NCBI RefSeq assembly: GCF_030505195.1
Contig: NZ_CP129672.1
Span: 4,064,501-4,128,500 of the forward strand
Direction of reading: 5' to 3'
Length of the DNA: 64,000 nucleotides
Source of the DNA: Comamonas testosteroni
Lineage (GTDB): Bacteria > Pseudomonadota > Gammaproteobacteria > Burkholderiales > Burkholderiaceae_C
Below the pieces are notes generated by a model. The model did no database searches, was not told where the DNA came from, and saw nothing but the letters and a program-made list of their open reading frames with translations. This document shows, piece by piece, positions 43,026 through 51,895 of this stretch (position 1 is the first letter of the stretch; every line of letters begins with the position of its first letter). The position numbers were made by a program, and so were the translations under genes.

Positions 43026-44966
43026 TCAGGTTTGAGAGAGTATCTCCTCATCCTTCTCGAGGCCTTGGGAAGCAAGCGTGTTTCTAATTTGACCTGTCGA
43101 GGTTTTGCGGGGTGACGAGGTGCGAGCCAACCGCAGATCGGCCAGCCGCTCGGTGCCGTCGCTCGCATCGTGGGCCTGCAGCTTGAAGCCGGCTACCACT
43201 TCGGCCAACTGGTGCGCCTGCTGCTGCAGCGACTGCGCCGCTGCCGTGGCCTGTTCCACCAGTGCGGCGTTCTGCTGCGTGCTCTGGTCCATCTGGGTAA
43301 CGGCGCTGCCGACCTCGGCAATGCCCCGGCTTTGTTCCTGGCTGGCATTGCTGATCTCGGCCACGATGGCCGTGACGCGGTTGACACTGTCCACCACGTC
43401 CTGCATGGTGGTGCCCGCCTTATGCACGAGGCGGCTGCCCGTGCTGACTTGGCTCACCGAATCGTCGATCAACACCTTGATTTCCTTGGCAGCCTCGGCC
43501 GAACGCTGAGCCAGCTGGCGCACCTCGGACGCCACCACGGCAAAGCCGCGGCCCTGCTCGCCGGCGCGCGCGGCCTCCACGGCCGCATTCAGCGCCAGGA
43601 TGTTGGTCTGGAAGGCAATGGAGTCGATGACCTGGATGATGTCCACGATACGGCGCGCCGAGGACTCGATGCCGCCCATGGTCTGCACCACCTGGCCCAC
43701 CACGGCGCCGCCTTGTGTGGCCACTTCGGAGGCATTGCTCGCCAGCTCGCTGGCTTGGCGCGCGCTGGCCGCGTTCTGCTGAACAGTGGCAGTGAGCTGC
43801 TCCATAGCGGCAGCGGTCTCTTCAAGCGAGCTGGCCTGCTGCTCAGTGCGCGAGGACAGGTCTTGGTTGCCGCTGGCGATCTCGCTGGTGGCAATGCGCA
43901 CCGACTCCGAGGACTGGCGGATGCGCAGCAACACGGCAGCGATCTTGTCGGTGAAACGGTTGAAGGCCGTGGCGATCTGGGCCAGTTCGTCCTTGCCCGC
44001 GGTATCCAGGCGACGCGTCAGATCGCCCTCACCCGAGGCGATATCCTCCAACGCATCGCGCACGACGAAGAGGCGGCGCAGTAGACGGTTCACGCTGACC
44101 GACAGCAGCGCCACGGCCACCGCCACGCACAGCGCCGCGATCAGCATCTCCATCTGCAGCAGCTGGCGTGCGGCTGCCGTAGCCTCGGCTTTGTCCACGG
44201 CCACGCCCAGCAGCCAGGGCGTGCCGTCTACCCGGGACGCATAGACCAGCTGCGTTGCGCCATTCACGTCCACTTCGGCGCTGCCGCCGTCCTGCGCCAG
44301 TTTCTGCAGCAGCCCGGCATCAAGCTGCGGCGCGATGCCGGAGGAGGGCTTCATGACCAGTTCCGCCTTGGTATAGGCCAGGATGTTGGACTGCCCGTCC
44401 AGCAGGAAGGCAAAGCTCTTGTCCGTGGCGTGGATGGAATTCACCTTGCGCGTCACGGTATCCAGATGCATGTCCGTGCCAACCACGGCCGTGTACTGGC
44501 CGGCCGGCCCCACGGGCTCGACGAAGCTAATCGTCAGCTTGCCGGTGCTGGCATCGATGTAGGGAGGTGTCACACCGGGCTTGCCGGCCTGCACGGCCTG
44601 CTTGTACCAGGGGCGCTCCGTACCGACATAGTTCTCGGGCATGGGGTGGGCGAACACATGGGCGCCGCTGGCATAGACGAAATAAGTGTCGTCGAAACCA
44701 CCGGCCTGCTTGGCCGCCAACAGAAAGGGCACGGGCTCTTGCTTACCCACCGCCTGCTGCAGCGAGCTGGTGATGCGCTGCTTGTCTCGCACCCACTCGG
44801 CCAGATCATTGGCATGCAGCTTCGTGAGCTGGCTTATGCGCTCGTCGAGCGAGCGCTCGGTACCGCTGCGCACCGAGAAAAAGGTGGAGAGCGCCAGGGC
44901 AAGCAGGGAGAGCGTGGTGATGGCGACACAGATACCGATCAGGCGAGCGCGCAGGCTGTTGAACAT
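43026..44966 (-). CDS. Methyl-accepting chemotaxis protein with dCache sensor domain
   Basis: The protein has 646 residues. TM1 spans residues about 9-31. A periplasmic dCache-type domain (about 35-275) contains [19 protein letters not shown] and SFVEPVG blocks. TM2 is near 280-302, then a HAMP domain with [10 protein letters not shown]. The signalling domain has its hairpin tip at about 455-490 ([38 protein letters not shown]). Q/E pairs for methylation flank it. The sensor type usually binds amino acids or small organic acids. It is a single gene outside any che cluster. Confidence 0.94.
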   Translation of the reverse strand: MFNSLRARLIGICVAITTLSLLALALSTFFSVRSGTERSLDERISQLTKLHANDLAEWVRDKQRITSSLQQAVGKQEPVPFLLAAKQAGGFDDTYFVYASGAHVFAHPMPENYVGTERPWYKQAVQAGKPGVTPPYIDASTGKLTISFVEPVGPAGQYTAVVGTDMHLDTVTRKVNSIHATDKSFAFLLDGQSNILAYTKAELVMKPSSGIAPQLDAGLLQKLAQDGGSAEVDVNGATQLVYASRVDGTPWLLGVAVDKAEATAAARQLLQMEMLIAALCVAVAVALLSVSVNRLLRRLFVVRDALEDIASGEGDLTRRLDTAGKDELAQIATAFNRFTDKIAAVLLRIRQSSESVRIATSEIASGNQDLSSRTEQQASSLEETAAAMEQLTATVQQNAASARQASELASNASEVATQGGAVVGQVVQTMGGIESSARRIVDIIQVIDSIAFQTNILALNAAVEAARAGEQGRGFAVVASEVRQLAQRSAEAAKEIKVLIDDSVSQVSTGSRLVHKAGTTMQDVVDSVNRVTAIVAEISNASQEQSRGIAEVGSAVTQMDQSTQQNAALVEQATAAAQSLQQQAHQLAEVVAGFKLQAHDASDGTERLADLRLARTSSPRKTSTGQIRNTLASQGLEKDEEILSQT

Positions 44967-45347
44967 GAGAACAATTCCACAAAGCGTAATAATTTGTTGG
45001 AAGGCAATGTACCTTGATTCGGCTCATGGAAAATTCCTCGTGAGGGAGGCAGTTTCCCTAGGAATTTTCAACTGATCTGATGACAGCTGCGTTATCAGTC
45101 AAGTGACTCATGGACATGCACTGACTACAAGGAGCAGACAAGGAGCAGACCGCCAGAATTGAGTTGTAGCAAGTCGAACTGGATGAAACCCACAAGAGCA
45201 TTGTGAAGCGGCTGTTCAGGACAGGCAGCGTTCAATGACCGGTGCGACAGATACTGGCCGGGAGCGCCAGTTTGGCCCAGCGCCGCATTGCAGCCGTTGA
45301 AGACGGCCACCTTGCCGTTGTTCTCGGAGTGGCCGTCAGCGGCAGCT
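44967..45347. other. Intergenic region upstream of chemoreceptor gene, with repeat debris
   Basis: No gene is supported. It contains a partial copy of dispersed repeat family 2 at 45205-45237 and probably the chemoreceptor promoter. Confidence 0.4.
45205..45237 (+). repeat. Dispersed intergenic repeat family 2, partial copy
   Basis: GAAGCGGCTGTTCAGGACAG and the next 13 bases match 60164-60196 with four mismatches over 33 bases. A longer, more diverged copy is at 53730-53821. Confidence 0.65.
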
Positions 45348-45972
45348 TCAAATCCCCGTCTGTTCAGGGGTTTCGAGGGCATCGTCGACCTTGATGCCCA
45401 GGTACCTCACTGTCGACTCCAGCTTAGAGCGGCCGAGCAGCAACTGCACAGCGCGCAGGTTCTTGGTGCGGCGGTAAATCAGTGTGGCCTTTGTCCTGCG
45501 CATCGAGTGCGTCTCGCGCTCCATGCGGTCCAGGCCTAGCTCGTCAACCCAGTGACCGAGGATTCGGGCGTACTGCCTTGTCCCCCAGATGTGGCGATTC
45601 GTTTAGTCGGCTTGGAAACAGGAAGTCCTCTGGCTTCAGCACGGCCTGCTCGATCCGGGCCCGCAAGGCATCACGGGCAGCCTGCGTGATCTCGAACTGC
45701 ACTGGACGCTGAGTCTTGTGTTGCATGACGACAGCGCGCGTCGCCACCAGATCACCGTGGCATACGTCCCGACCCTTTAGGGCGACGAGATCGCATCCCC
45801 GCAGCTTGCTATCGATGCCCAAGTTGAAGAGAGCAAGTTCGCGCACCCGGCCTTCCAGCTGAGGCCTTACGCGCAGCGCCCATGTTTCCTTGAGCTTGAA
45901 CGGGGTCTTCTGCCCGACGATTTTGCCCTTGTTCCACGGCTCGCGATGAACGGTATTAGCTGTGTTTCCCAT
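45348..45972 (-). pseudogene. Tyrosine recombinase (phage-type integrase), frameshifted
   Basis: Read from the ATG at 45972: NTANTVHREPWNKGKIVGQK, LFNLGIDSKLRGCDLV (first catalytic Arg) and TRAVVMQHKTQRPVQFEI. After SPHLG the frame breaks. It resumes one base over with RQYARILGHWVDELGLD, THSMRRTKATLIYRRTKNL (His-x-x-Arg) and ESTVRYLGIKVDDALE (nucleophile Tyr), then a stop. The break lies in a C5 run at 45582-45586 where one extra base is present. The conserved His of LLGH is Arg here (LLGRSKLES). The copy is dead unless the extra base is a sequencing error, and even then one catalytic residue is altered. Confidence 0.85.
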
Positions 45973-46305
45973 GATGGTCTCCCATCGAATTGAGGGCCAC
46001 ACAGGATGCGCTCTATAGCGGGCGGATTTCAACTCGCCTGGTCGACTAGCGACGGTCGGCTTCCTCAGTCTTATGACTGTCAGCTTCATGGCGTAGCCAT
46101 GAATTCATCATCTCGGCCAGTAGCAGTCCTTGGAGCTGTTCCTGCAAGGGACTGCTTCTGGCTGTGTGAGCGGTCTGTCGCTGGATGGGCGACTTGATGG
46201 GGCAGCGCGATAAACCGAGGGTACCCATCAGTGGTCCTTTGTGTCGGCAAGCGATCGATCTTGAGCGGTCGCTCACTTACCGCTTGCCAATTACTGCTTC
46301 AAGAG
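45973..46305. other. Intergenic region carrying dispersed repeat family 1
   Basis: No gene is supported. Most of it (46111-46260) is an inverted copy of the sequence at 55232-55383. Confidence 0.5.
46111..46260 (-). repeat. Dispersed intergenic repeat family 1, copy a
   Basis: The reverse complement aligns with 55232-55383 along its whole length. Shared words in the same order are GATCGAT, GACCGCTCACA, CCCATCAAGT, GCTCCAAGG.CTGCT and CTGGCCGA. It is about 150 bp and degenerate. The two copies lie in opposite orientation around a 9-kb block of accessory genes. Confidence 0.65.
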
Positions 46306-47136
46306 TCAAACAGCTGTCAACGGCTCTGATTCAAAAGCGCGATGCAACAATTCCAGGAAATCGGGCACTGATGGAAGGTTGGCAGAGCCAAGGCGGCGCA
46401 CTTCGACAGCTGGAGTCCACGAGTTCATGACTGCGGCCCCTTGAAGCGCGGTCAGCGAATCGATGGTGATCTCCTCAAAACGCTGCGGAACTCCCAGGCG
46501 CTTCAACTGGCGCATCACGATGGCCATCGTCGTTCCTCGCAGCATTTTTGCCTTTGGCCATACAACGCTCTTACCATCCCAGAAAACCAGATTCCAGATG
46601 CTGCCCTCACTCAGTCTCCCTTGTTTATCGATGAACGCGGCATCATCAAAACCATGTTCAACGGCCTTGCGCTGAAACCATGTTTTTGCAATCTCCCCAA
46701 CATGCTTGATTTCGGGAACGACTCTCTCGTAGTTCACGATATCCAGCACCAACGGTCCCTGCGGGCCATCGGATGGCGGCGACGTTCGCACGAGCATGTG
46801 TAGCGGTGCATCATTGCCGGGAGGCGTGAACTCGCCCGCAGACGAATAGAGGGTTGCGGTTAAGGAGAAGTCACCGCCATTTCTCGTCTTCAGTGCAGAC
46901 GCCAGATAGCTTTTGATCGCCTCATCGGTCAAGGCACATCCGAACATGGTCAGTGAAGCCGCATGCAAGCGCTGAAGATGCAAATCCAAGCCCCGCACTT
47001 TGCCGTCCCTCACCTGCAGGGCGGTGAAATGGGCATATCCTGCGAAAGCCAGCGGCCCTAATGCTTCTGCCGTTGCAGGACGCCCATTGCGCTGCACGGT
47101 CGCTGCATTGGAAGGTCGGTTGCTCATATCTGTCAT
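46306..47136 (-). CDS. Class IV aminotransferase (PLP-dependent)
   Basis: The 276-residue protein has a fold-type IV PLP domain. HFTALQVRDGKVRGLDLHLQR contains the class IV Arg-His region. KHVGEIAKTWFQRKA is where the PLP Lys is expected (the Lys of IKHV). GRLSEGSIWNLVFWDG is the conserved Glu motif and RGTTMAIVM the phosphate site. The family includes branched-chain/D-amino acid transaminases and aminodeoxychorismate lyase, and substrate cannot be fixed from sequence. The ATG at 47136 has GGAG six bases upstream. It is divergent from a MerR gene that probably controls it. Confidence 0.88.
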   Translation of the reverse strand: MTDMSNRPSNAATVQRNGRPATAEALGPLAFAGYAHFTALQVRDGKVRGLDLHLQRLHAASLTMFGCALTDEAIKSYLASALKTRNGGDFSLTATLYSSAGEFTPPGNDAPLHMLVRTSPPSDGPQGPLVLDIVNYERVVPEIKHVGEIAKTWFQRKAVEHGFDDAAFIDKQGRLSEGSIWNLVFWDGKSVVWPKAKMLRGTTMAIVMRQLKRLGVPQRFEEITIDSLTALQGAAVMNSWTPAVEVRRLGSANLPSVPDFLELLHRAFESEPLTAV

Positions 47137-47162
47137 CTTGAACTCCGTTACTGGTGAAGCTC

Positions 47163-47190
47163 GGAGGTTAAACTTTGACAGCACTGTCAA
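47163..47190 (-). promoter_or_regulatory. MerR-type operator/promoter between aminotransferase and merR genes
   Basis: On the minus strand, CTTGACAGTGCTGTCAAAG is a dyad (TTGACAG / CTGTCAA) that includes a -35-like TTGACA, followed by TTTAAC. A dyad lying inside an over-long promoter spacer is the classic MerR arrangement. Confidence 0.6.
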
Positions 47191-47219
47191 GGTCAAGTTG
47201 TTTTTGAAAGGATGAGCAA

Positions 47220-47579
47220 ATGCGGATTGGAGAGCTGGCTCGACGCAGCGGCGTCAGTGAACGCATGTTGCGCTACTACGAGCAGCAAGGGCTACTGCGA
47301 CCTGCCCGCACCGAAGCACACTATCGTGACTATGGAGAGGCAGAGCTTTTGGCGGCGATGCGTATTCGCCAGCTCAATGAATCAGGGCTGAAATTGAATG
47401 CAATCCGCATTCTGTTGCCCTGCATGGTTGATGGTCCTGCGACCTTCCAGCCTTGCGACGAAATCCGTTCCGTTCTCACCGACGAACTGGCTCAGCTTGA
47501 GAGAAAGCTCCATGATTTGAAAGAGAGTAGGGATATTGTGGTCGGCTACTTGGCATCGTTGGAACGAGCTGAACGCTAA
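47220..47579 (+). CDS. MerR-family transcriptional regulator
   Basis: The protein has 119 residues. MRIGELARRSGVSERMLRYY then EQQGLLRPARTEAHYRDYGE is the full MerR winged helix, followed by a dimerisation coiled coil (LTDELAQLERKLHDLKESRD). There is a short effector tail with few cysteines, so it is not an obvious metal sensor. It is divergent from the aminotransferase gene across an 83-bp spacer with a MerR-type dyad. Confidence 0.93.
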   Translation: MRIGELARRSGVSERMLRYYEQQGLLRPARTEAHYRDYGEAELLAAMRIRQLNESGLKLNAIRILLPCMVDGPATFQPCDEIRSVLTDELAQLERKLHDLKESRDIVVGYLASLERAER

Positions 47580-47774
47580 AGTGTGGGCCTCGGATGGTGC
47601 AAGTGGGAACGACGCGATTTCCTGTTGATCGGCTGCGCCAGGCGTCTGCAGATAGTACGATCCGGTCATCTTCATCTGCGAGAGGTGACGTTGAGTTGGG
47701 TAAATACAGCGACGGCAGTTGGTCGGTCTCTGTCTGTCGCTGGGCGACCCATGGCGAACGCTCGCAGGGATGGG

Positions 47775-48296
47775 CTAGCAGTGAAATACCACGTTGAAGC
47801 CTTCTCGCGACGATGGCTCAACAAAGTGCCTTGTGATCTGTTCAAACTGCTCATCCGTTGTCTGAAATGGATGATCGCCAGATAAATTCCGAAGTCGTAA
47901 ACGCTGCTTGCATTCTTCGTCCGGTACATCGAGAAAGTGCAGGTAATGAAACGCTCCTGCCTTTTCAAAAATACTGCGTCCCCATGCCCTTGCGTTGAGA
48001 GTATTGAAAGGGAAGTCCAGCACTACGGAGGTTCCTGACCTAAGAAGGTCAACGATATGCGCCTCCATGGCTACTCGCAGTCGGCTCGAGAGTCTTACGT
48101 AGTCCGAGATCGTTTGAAGCTCATCGGGATAGAGCTGGGACAACCAGCCATCCTCGCTAATGAGAACGGTCTGTGGATTGGATGCGAGTTGTCTGGCAAG
48201 TGTGGATTTGCCCGCAGCAATCTTTCCGCAGATGAGGTGAAGCGAGCCGATCCTGGACTGGATGGCCAAAGCTTGTCCAGCATGAGTGAAGTCCAT
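47775..48296 (-). CDS. AAA-type P-loop kinase-like ATPase
   Basis: The protein has 173 residues. Walker A is CGKIAAGKST (residues 23-32). SEDGW and VVLDFPFN resemble the substrate and Walker B strands of small kinases such as gluconate kinase or zeta-toxin-like proteins. VPDEECKQRLRLRN gives the lid arginines. No antitoxin gene is adjacent. AAGGAG precedes the ATG. It is often annotated simply as AAA family ATPase; the substrate is unknown. Confidence 0.8.
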   Translation of the reverse strand: MDFTHAGQALAIQSRIGSLHLICGKIAAGKSTLARQLASNPQTVLISEDGWLSQLYPDELQTISDYVRLSSRLRVAMEAHIVDLLRSGTSVVLDFPFNTLNARAWGRSIFEKAGAFHYLHFLDVPDEECKQRLRLRNLSGDHPFQTTDEQFEQITRHFVEPSSREGFNVVFHC

Positions 48297-49201
48297 TCTT
48301 CCATCTCCTTTTAACGGTGCCCTGGAGACAGAAAACCCACCTCCTGGGTGGGTTGCATGGCTACATGGTCGCGAGCTATCCCACCTTCAATGTGAAGACG
48401 GCAATAATTCGCTGGGTAACATTTCGAGCCATAGAAGCATGCTAGCAGAGTACGCGCGCAATGCTCGATCTGAAGCAGCTACTCTTGGCCAATTTGAGCG
48501 GCGGCATGCGACCGCGGCTGTGTGAAAACTCCAGCGTGTGCAGGCAAGTTGAAGACTCGACCTCTCAGATCGACCCAGGATCGACGATCACGCTGTCGGG
48601 AATGGTTTTGCTACTCCTGAAAACGTGACTTTTCCGAGTTTTCACACAGCCTCGACCCTGAGCCGCCATCCATGAAGCTGAGTCGATGACTGCTCCGCAG
48701 CGGTTACTGCTGCTCATCGGAGCTGGGTGAGATACCGCTCACCTCGTCATGTCGCTTATTCAGCGCGCCAAGACAGTCACTTCTCCACTGACTGTTTTCA
48801 GGTCAGCAGCAGACCCTCGCTAATAGGCTGCCCCCGGGAATGCGGGAAGTAAGCTATCTCGGCTCGCAAATAGGCGCTGCCGGCCCAAAGTAGTCCCTCA
48901 ACCAACGATGCTTATTGCCGGCGATCGCCTGCAATCGCCGGTAATTGTCGGCCTGCATCTGTTAGCTGAAGCCGCGTAACGCGGTATTGTGTGATCTGGG
49001 CTGATATGAGCAATCGCATTCGCAATCGCACTGAATCGATGCGGATTCACTCGACAACCTCGCAGCTTTGTGAATGTAGCCGCTCGAACTCTATCGGCGA
49101 AATGTTGCCGAACGCAGCCTGGCGACGTGTTGAGTTCTAGACCATTTCGATCTAGAGGACTTCGGTTTTGCCGAGCCGGCCTTCAAGCTTGGCGTCGGAT
49201 G
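48297..49201. other. 900-bp gene-free stretch with a MITE-like element
   Basis: No gene can be supported on either strand. The only clear structure is the element at 48516-48651. The rest looks like eroded sequence with many stops in all frames. Confidence 0.5.
48516..48651. mobile_element. MITE-like element with 16-bp terminal inverted repeats
   Basis: GGCTGTGTGAAAACTC at 48516-48531 and its exact reverse complement at 48636-48651 bound a 136-bp non-coding segment. The ends resemble those of IS5/IS1182-type elements, relics of which occur elsewhere in the window. A clear target duplication is not visible. Confidence 0.6.
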
Positions 49202-49720
49202 TCATGGGCTACCAAGGCTGAAGCAACGGGCTTGAAAACTTGAAAGAGCACTCAATGGCCTCCCATAGAGGTGGAGGTGATACGTAGCAGCTTGGCCAAC
49301 TACTTCGGTGGAGTGGATATCGTCGGTCCCTAGGAGCAAAACCTCGCCCGGGCCCACTGCAACGTGGGTGGTTTCGACAACGATTCCGGACTTAGCGGAC
49401 TTCGTGTAGAAGTGGTTCAAGTCCAAGCCCCGAATGCCCGCCACGACGGCCCAAGTTTCGTGGCAGTGAGGAGGACTTGTGACGCCAACTCCATCCGAGA
49501 CAAGATACAGTGCCGGCCGATCCCCAGCGACAGCGAGTTCATAGAGAGCCTCCTCGCCAACTCGAGCTACAGGATAAGGGGCTACTTGCCACATAGGGGA
49601 GTTCGCAAGGTGTAGAAGGCTGTCTGCAATAGCCTCGAAATCGACCGCAGACTGTGGCGGCGTGCTGATGCGATCGATTAATTGATGCGCCTGCTCGACT
49701 ATCGTGCCTGGTGATTGCAT
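49202..49720 (-). CDS. Cupin protein, cysteine-dioxygenase-like
   Basis: The protein has 172 residues. The first cupin motif SPPHCHETWAVVAGIRGLDLN gives two metal His, and GPGEVLLLGTDDIHSTEV gives the third. This pattern fits the thiol dioxygenase group (cysteine or mercaptopropionate dioxygenase). The N-terminal 70 residues are helical as in that family. The ATG at 49720 has GGGGAA upstream; a start at 49744 would add eight residues. The gene stands alone. Confidence 0.78.
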   Translation of the reverse strand: MQSPGTIVEQAHQLIDRISTPPQSAVDFEAIADSLLHLANSPMWQVAPYPVARVGEEALYELAVAGDRPALYLVSDGVGVTSPPHCHETWAVVAGIRGLDLNHFYTKSAKSGIVVETTHVAVGPGEVLLLGTDDIHSTEVVGQAATYHLHLYGRPLSALSSFQARCFSLGSP

Positions 49721-49958
49721 CAGAATTCCCCAACTTCCTAACATGATGTAGACCGACTCTGTTTGCGCGAGACAGCAACACTCCTGCGTGATGGCGAAAG
49801 TTCATTGGCTCACGCATTCACATAAGTGACTGCCCAAGGCCGCAAGTCAGCCATGAATCGACTCGGTTAAATGAGTGCCCTTTAGGGGGAAATATTCCTG
49901 GATATGGACTTCTGAGAGAAACCCGGTAGGTCACATGACGGCTCGTGCCAGTGACAAC

Positions 49959-50531
49959 CTATTTCCTTTCCCCCAGCCTCATTTGATAGACCGCTGCGCT
50001 CCAGTACCGCGTACCGCTGCTTTCTCGGCAAATCCACCCCGCAGACTCCAACTGCTTCGCGATCAATCGATTCATGAAGCCATGGCCAAGCAGCAGAACG
50101 GGGCCTTCATTTGCGATCAATTGAAGTCGCTGAGCCGCTGTATTAGCTCTTGCTTTAGCTTCTCGGGCAGACTCGACTCCTCCAGAAAAGCCGCACAGCC
50201 ATGCAATCCGAAGAAAAAATGCCCACGTAAATGGGGAAAAGCGAGGTCGTCTCCATCTTCCGTGAGGCAACTTCGCCTCGCAGAAAATCTCATCTATGAG
50301 ATGAGGTCGAAGGCCCAATGCTCGAACAGACGCCAGTGCTCGAGGTGCATTGCTCGAAATGATCACTTTGGCTGTGGCGGCCAGGTCCATGCTGGCCACA
50401 GGGACGGGATGCTCCACGATTTCGGATAGCTCGTAACGCTCAATCCAGTACTTCATGTCAAGTGCTGAAACCTTGCCGCCTGGAGCCAAGTTCGGCCGAC
50501 CGTGGCGCATCAAAATAATTTCTTGGTTCAT
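49959..50531 (-). CDS. Histidine phosphatase family protein
   Basis: The protein has 190 residues. ILMRHGRPNLAPGG carries the catalytic Arg-His-Gly and LLGHGFMNRLIAKQL the second catalytic His, both standard for the phosphoglycerate-mutase-like phosphatases. The middle section is short. The C-terminal motif ESSGTRYWSAAVYQM is typical of uncharacterised members. The substrate is unknown. Confidence 0.87.
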   Translation of the reverse strand: MNQEIILMRHGRPNLAPGGKVSALDMKYWIERYELSEIVEHPVPVASMDLAATAKVIISSNAPRALASVRALGLRPHLIDEIFCEAKLPHGRWRRPRFSPFTWAFFLRIAWLCGFSGGVESAREAKARANTAAQRLQLIANEGPVLLLGHGFMNRLIAKQLESAGWICRESSGTRYWSAAVYQMRLGERK

Positions 50532-50573
50532 TGAGTGGGAGCAGAGTTCATCGATTGCTTGTCAGCGGTCCAA

Positions 50574-51830
50574 TCAATCGCCGACTTTTAGCCGTCGCAT
50601 GAGCCAGTTCGCGGTGAACTCGAAGTGCTCTCGCATGTTCGACTCCGCCGTGTGGCCGTCATCTCCAAAGACCAGTTGCGTCACGTTGAAGCCGAGAGCG
50701 GCAAGAGAGGCAGGCTCATTTCTGGATACGAGATCTTCGCGGGCGCCGTTCACCATGAGGATGGGTTTGCGCAACTGCGCCGCGGTGGGCATCTTCAATT
50801 GATAAGAGAGTTGGAATGCTTCGTAGTATTCGCACATCGCCTGATGAGGTGTCGTCAGCGGATTCATGTTGGCAAACACGGTGTAGGGAGCGACGATCCA
50901 TGCAGGCGCTTTCTCGCAATGCTCTTGTCCGAAGCTCGAATCGCTAGGGCCGCCTACATTGACAATCGCTTGGTAGAAGTCGTTTCGCAGCCCGCCAAGA
51001 GTTCCCAAATAGCCCCCCATACTCCAGCCGTACACGGCCACTCGGCTTGTGTCTAGGTCGTGGCGCGTCTTGATGTAGTCCGCAACCGTGTCCAGCATTG
51101 CAGAGGACTCTGGACGGAATCCCAGCGGGTTCTCCCCGGTGTCTGGATTTTCCACAATGAGGGTCGCAAACCCGCGGCCCATGAAGTAGTCGCTGTGCCG
51201 GATCATCTCCGTCTTCAGGTTGTCAAGGCCACCGAGAATGACCAGCACCGGAGGCTTCTTATTGCTGCTGCCGAGTGTCGACAGTGTTCGGAAGTAGCCA
51301 ATGAAATCCTTTTCGCCGGTCCTGAATTTGATCCGCTGGAGCGGCTTTCCCAGGACTGCGTAAGCTCGTTCGGTTGCCTGCAGATCCGCAGCGGGGACCT
51401 GCTTGGGCAGTCGATTCATTCGCAGATAGAACGCGGCCTTTTTGTATTCGGCCGATGCACTCTCGCTCTCGCCGCGCTCTTCGGCCGCATGCGCTCGTGC
51501 CAGATGCACCTGGGCAGGCTTGCTAAAAGTCGCTTGCCAAGCCGCCTGCGACGGCCCCGCGTTCTCCGGCAACCTTCCAACGATGTTATCGAACGTGCTC
51601 GCTTCGATGCCTGCATCCTCAAGCCACCAACAGATGTTGAACTTGAACGAAGGATGCATGCGAGCGATGCCTTCCGGGTACTGCGCCTGTCCTTTCCTGC
51701 AGAACTCGGCCATGCTGTCCGCTGCCCTGACTGAGGAGTTGCTCTGCGCAGCGGATTCGCGCGGAGCAACCGCCGAAAGAACGACGGCTCCAAGGAGCAT
51801 CAAGCGTTTCAAGATCAATGGGTCCGTCAC
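50574..51830 (-). CDS. Secreted alpha/beta hydrolase (FrsA/DUF1100-like)
   Basis: The protein has 418 residues. The likely start is GTG at 51830 with AAGGAAC upstream, giving a Sec signal (LILKRLMLLGAVVLSAVAPR) cleaved after AAQ; the longer ATG frame adds a non-family tail. A helical cap domain fills residues about 40-165. The catalytic domain has VLVILGGLDNLKTE (oxyanion), YGWSMGGYL (nucleophile Ser) and FGDDGHTAESN (His). It is a periplasmic hydrolase of unknown substrate. It lies downstream of the SDR gene in the same direction and might share its regulator. Confidence 0.84.
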   Translation of the reverse strand: MTDPLILKRLMLLGAVVLSAVAPRESAAQSNSSVRAADSMAEFCRKGQAQYPEGIARMHPSFKFNICWWLEDAGIEASTFDNIVGRLPENAGPSQAAWQATFSKPAQVHLARAHAAEERGESESASAEYKKAAFYLRMNRLPKQVPAADLQATERAYAVLGKPLQRIKFRTGEKDFIGYFRTLSTLGSSNKKPPVLVILGGLDNLKTEMIRHSDYFMGRGFATLIVENPDTGENPLGFRPESSAMLDTVADYIKTRHDLDTSRVAVYGWSMGGYLGTLGGLRNDFYQAIVNVGGPSDSSFGQEHCEKAPAWIVAPYTVFANMNPLTTPHQAMCEYYEAFQLSYQLKMPTAAQLRKPILMVNGAREDLVSRNEPASLAALGFNVTQLVFGDDGHTAESNMREHFEFTANWLMRRLKVGD

Positions 51831-51895
51831 AGTCGTTCCTTGTTTGGCTTCGGCAGATTCCCCAGAACTAGGGCGATGAAGAGGTTTACCTGGCG

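Noticed and set aside
47775..48296. Kinase-like ATPase considered as a zeta toxin of a toxin-antitoxin pair
   Set aside because: No small antitoxin gene lies beside it and the protein lacks the full zeta-toxin substrate motifs; kept as a generic P-loop kinase.
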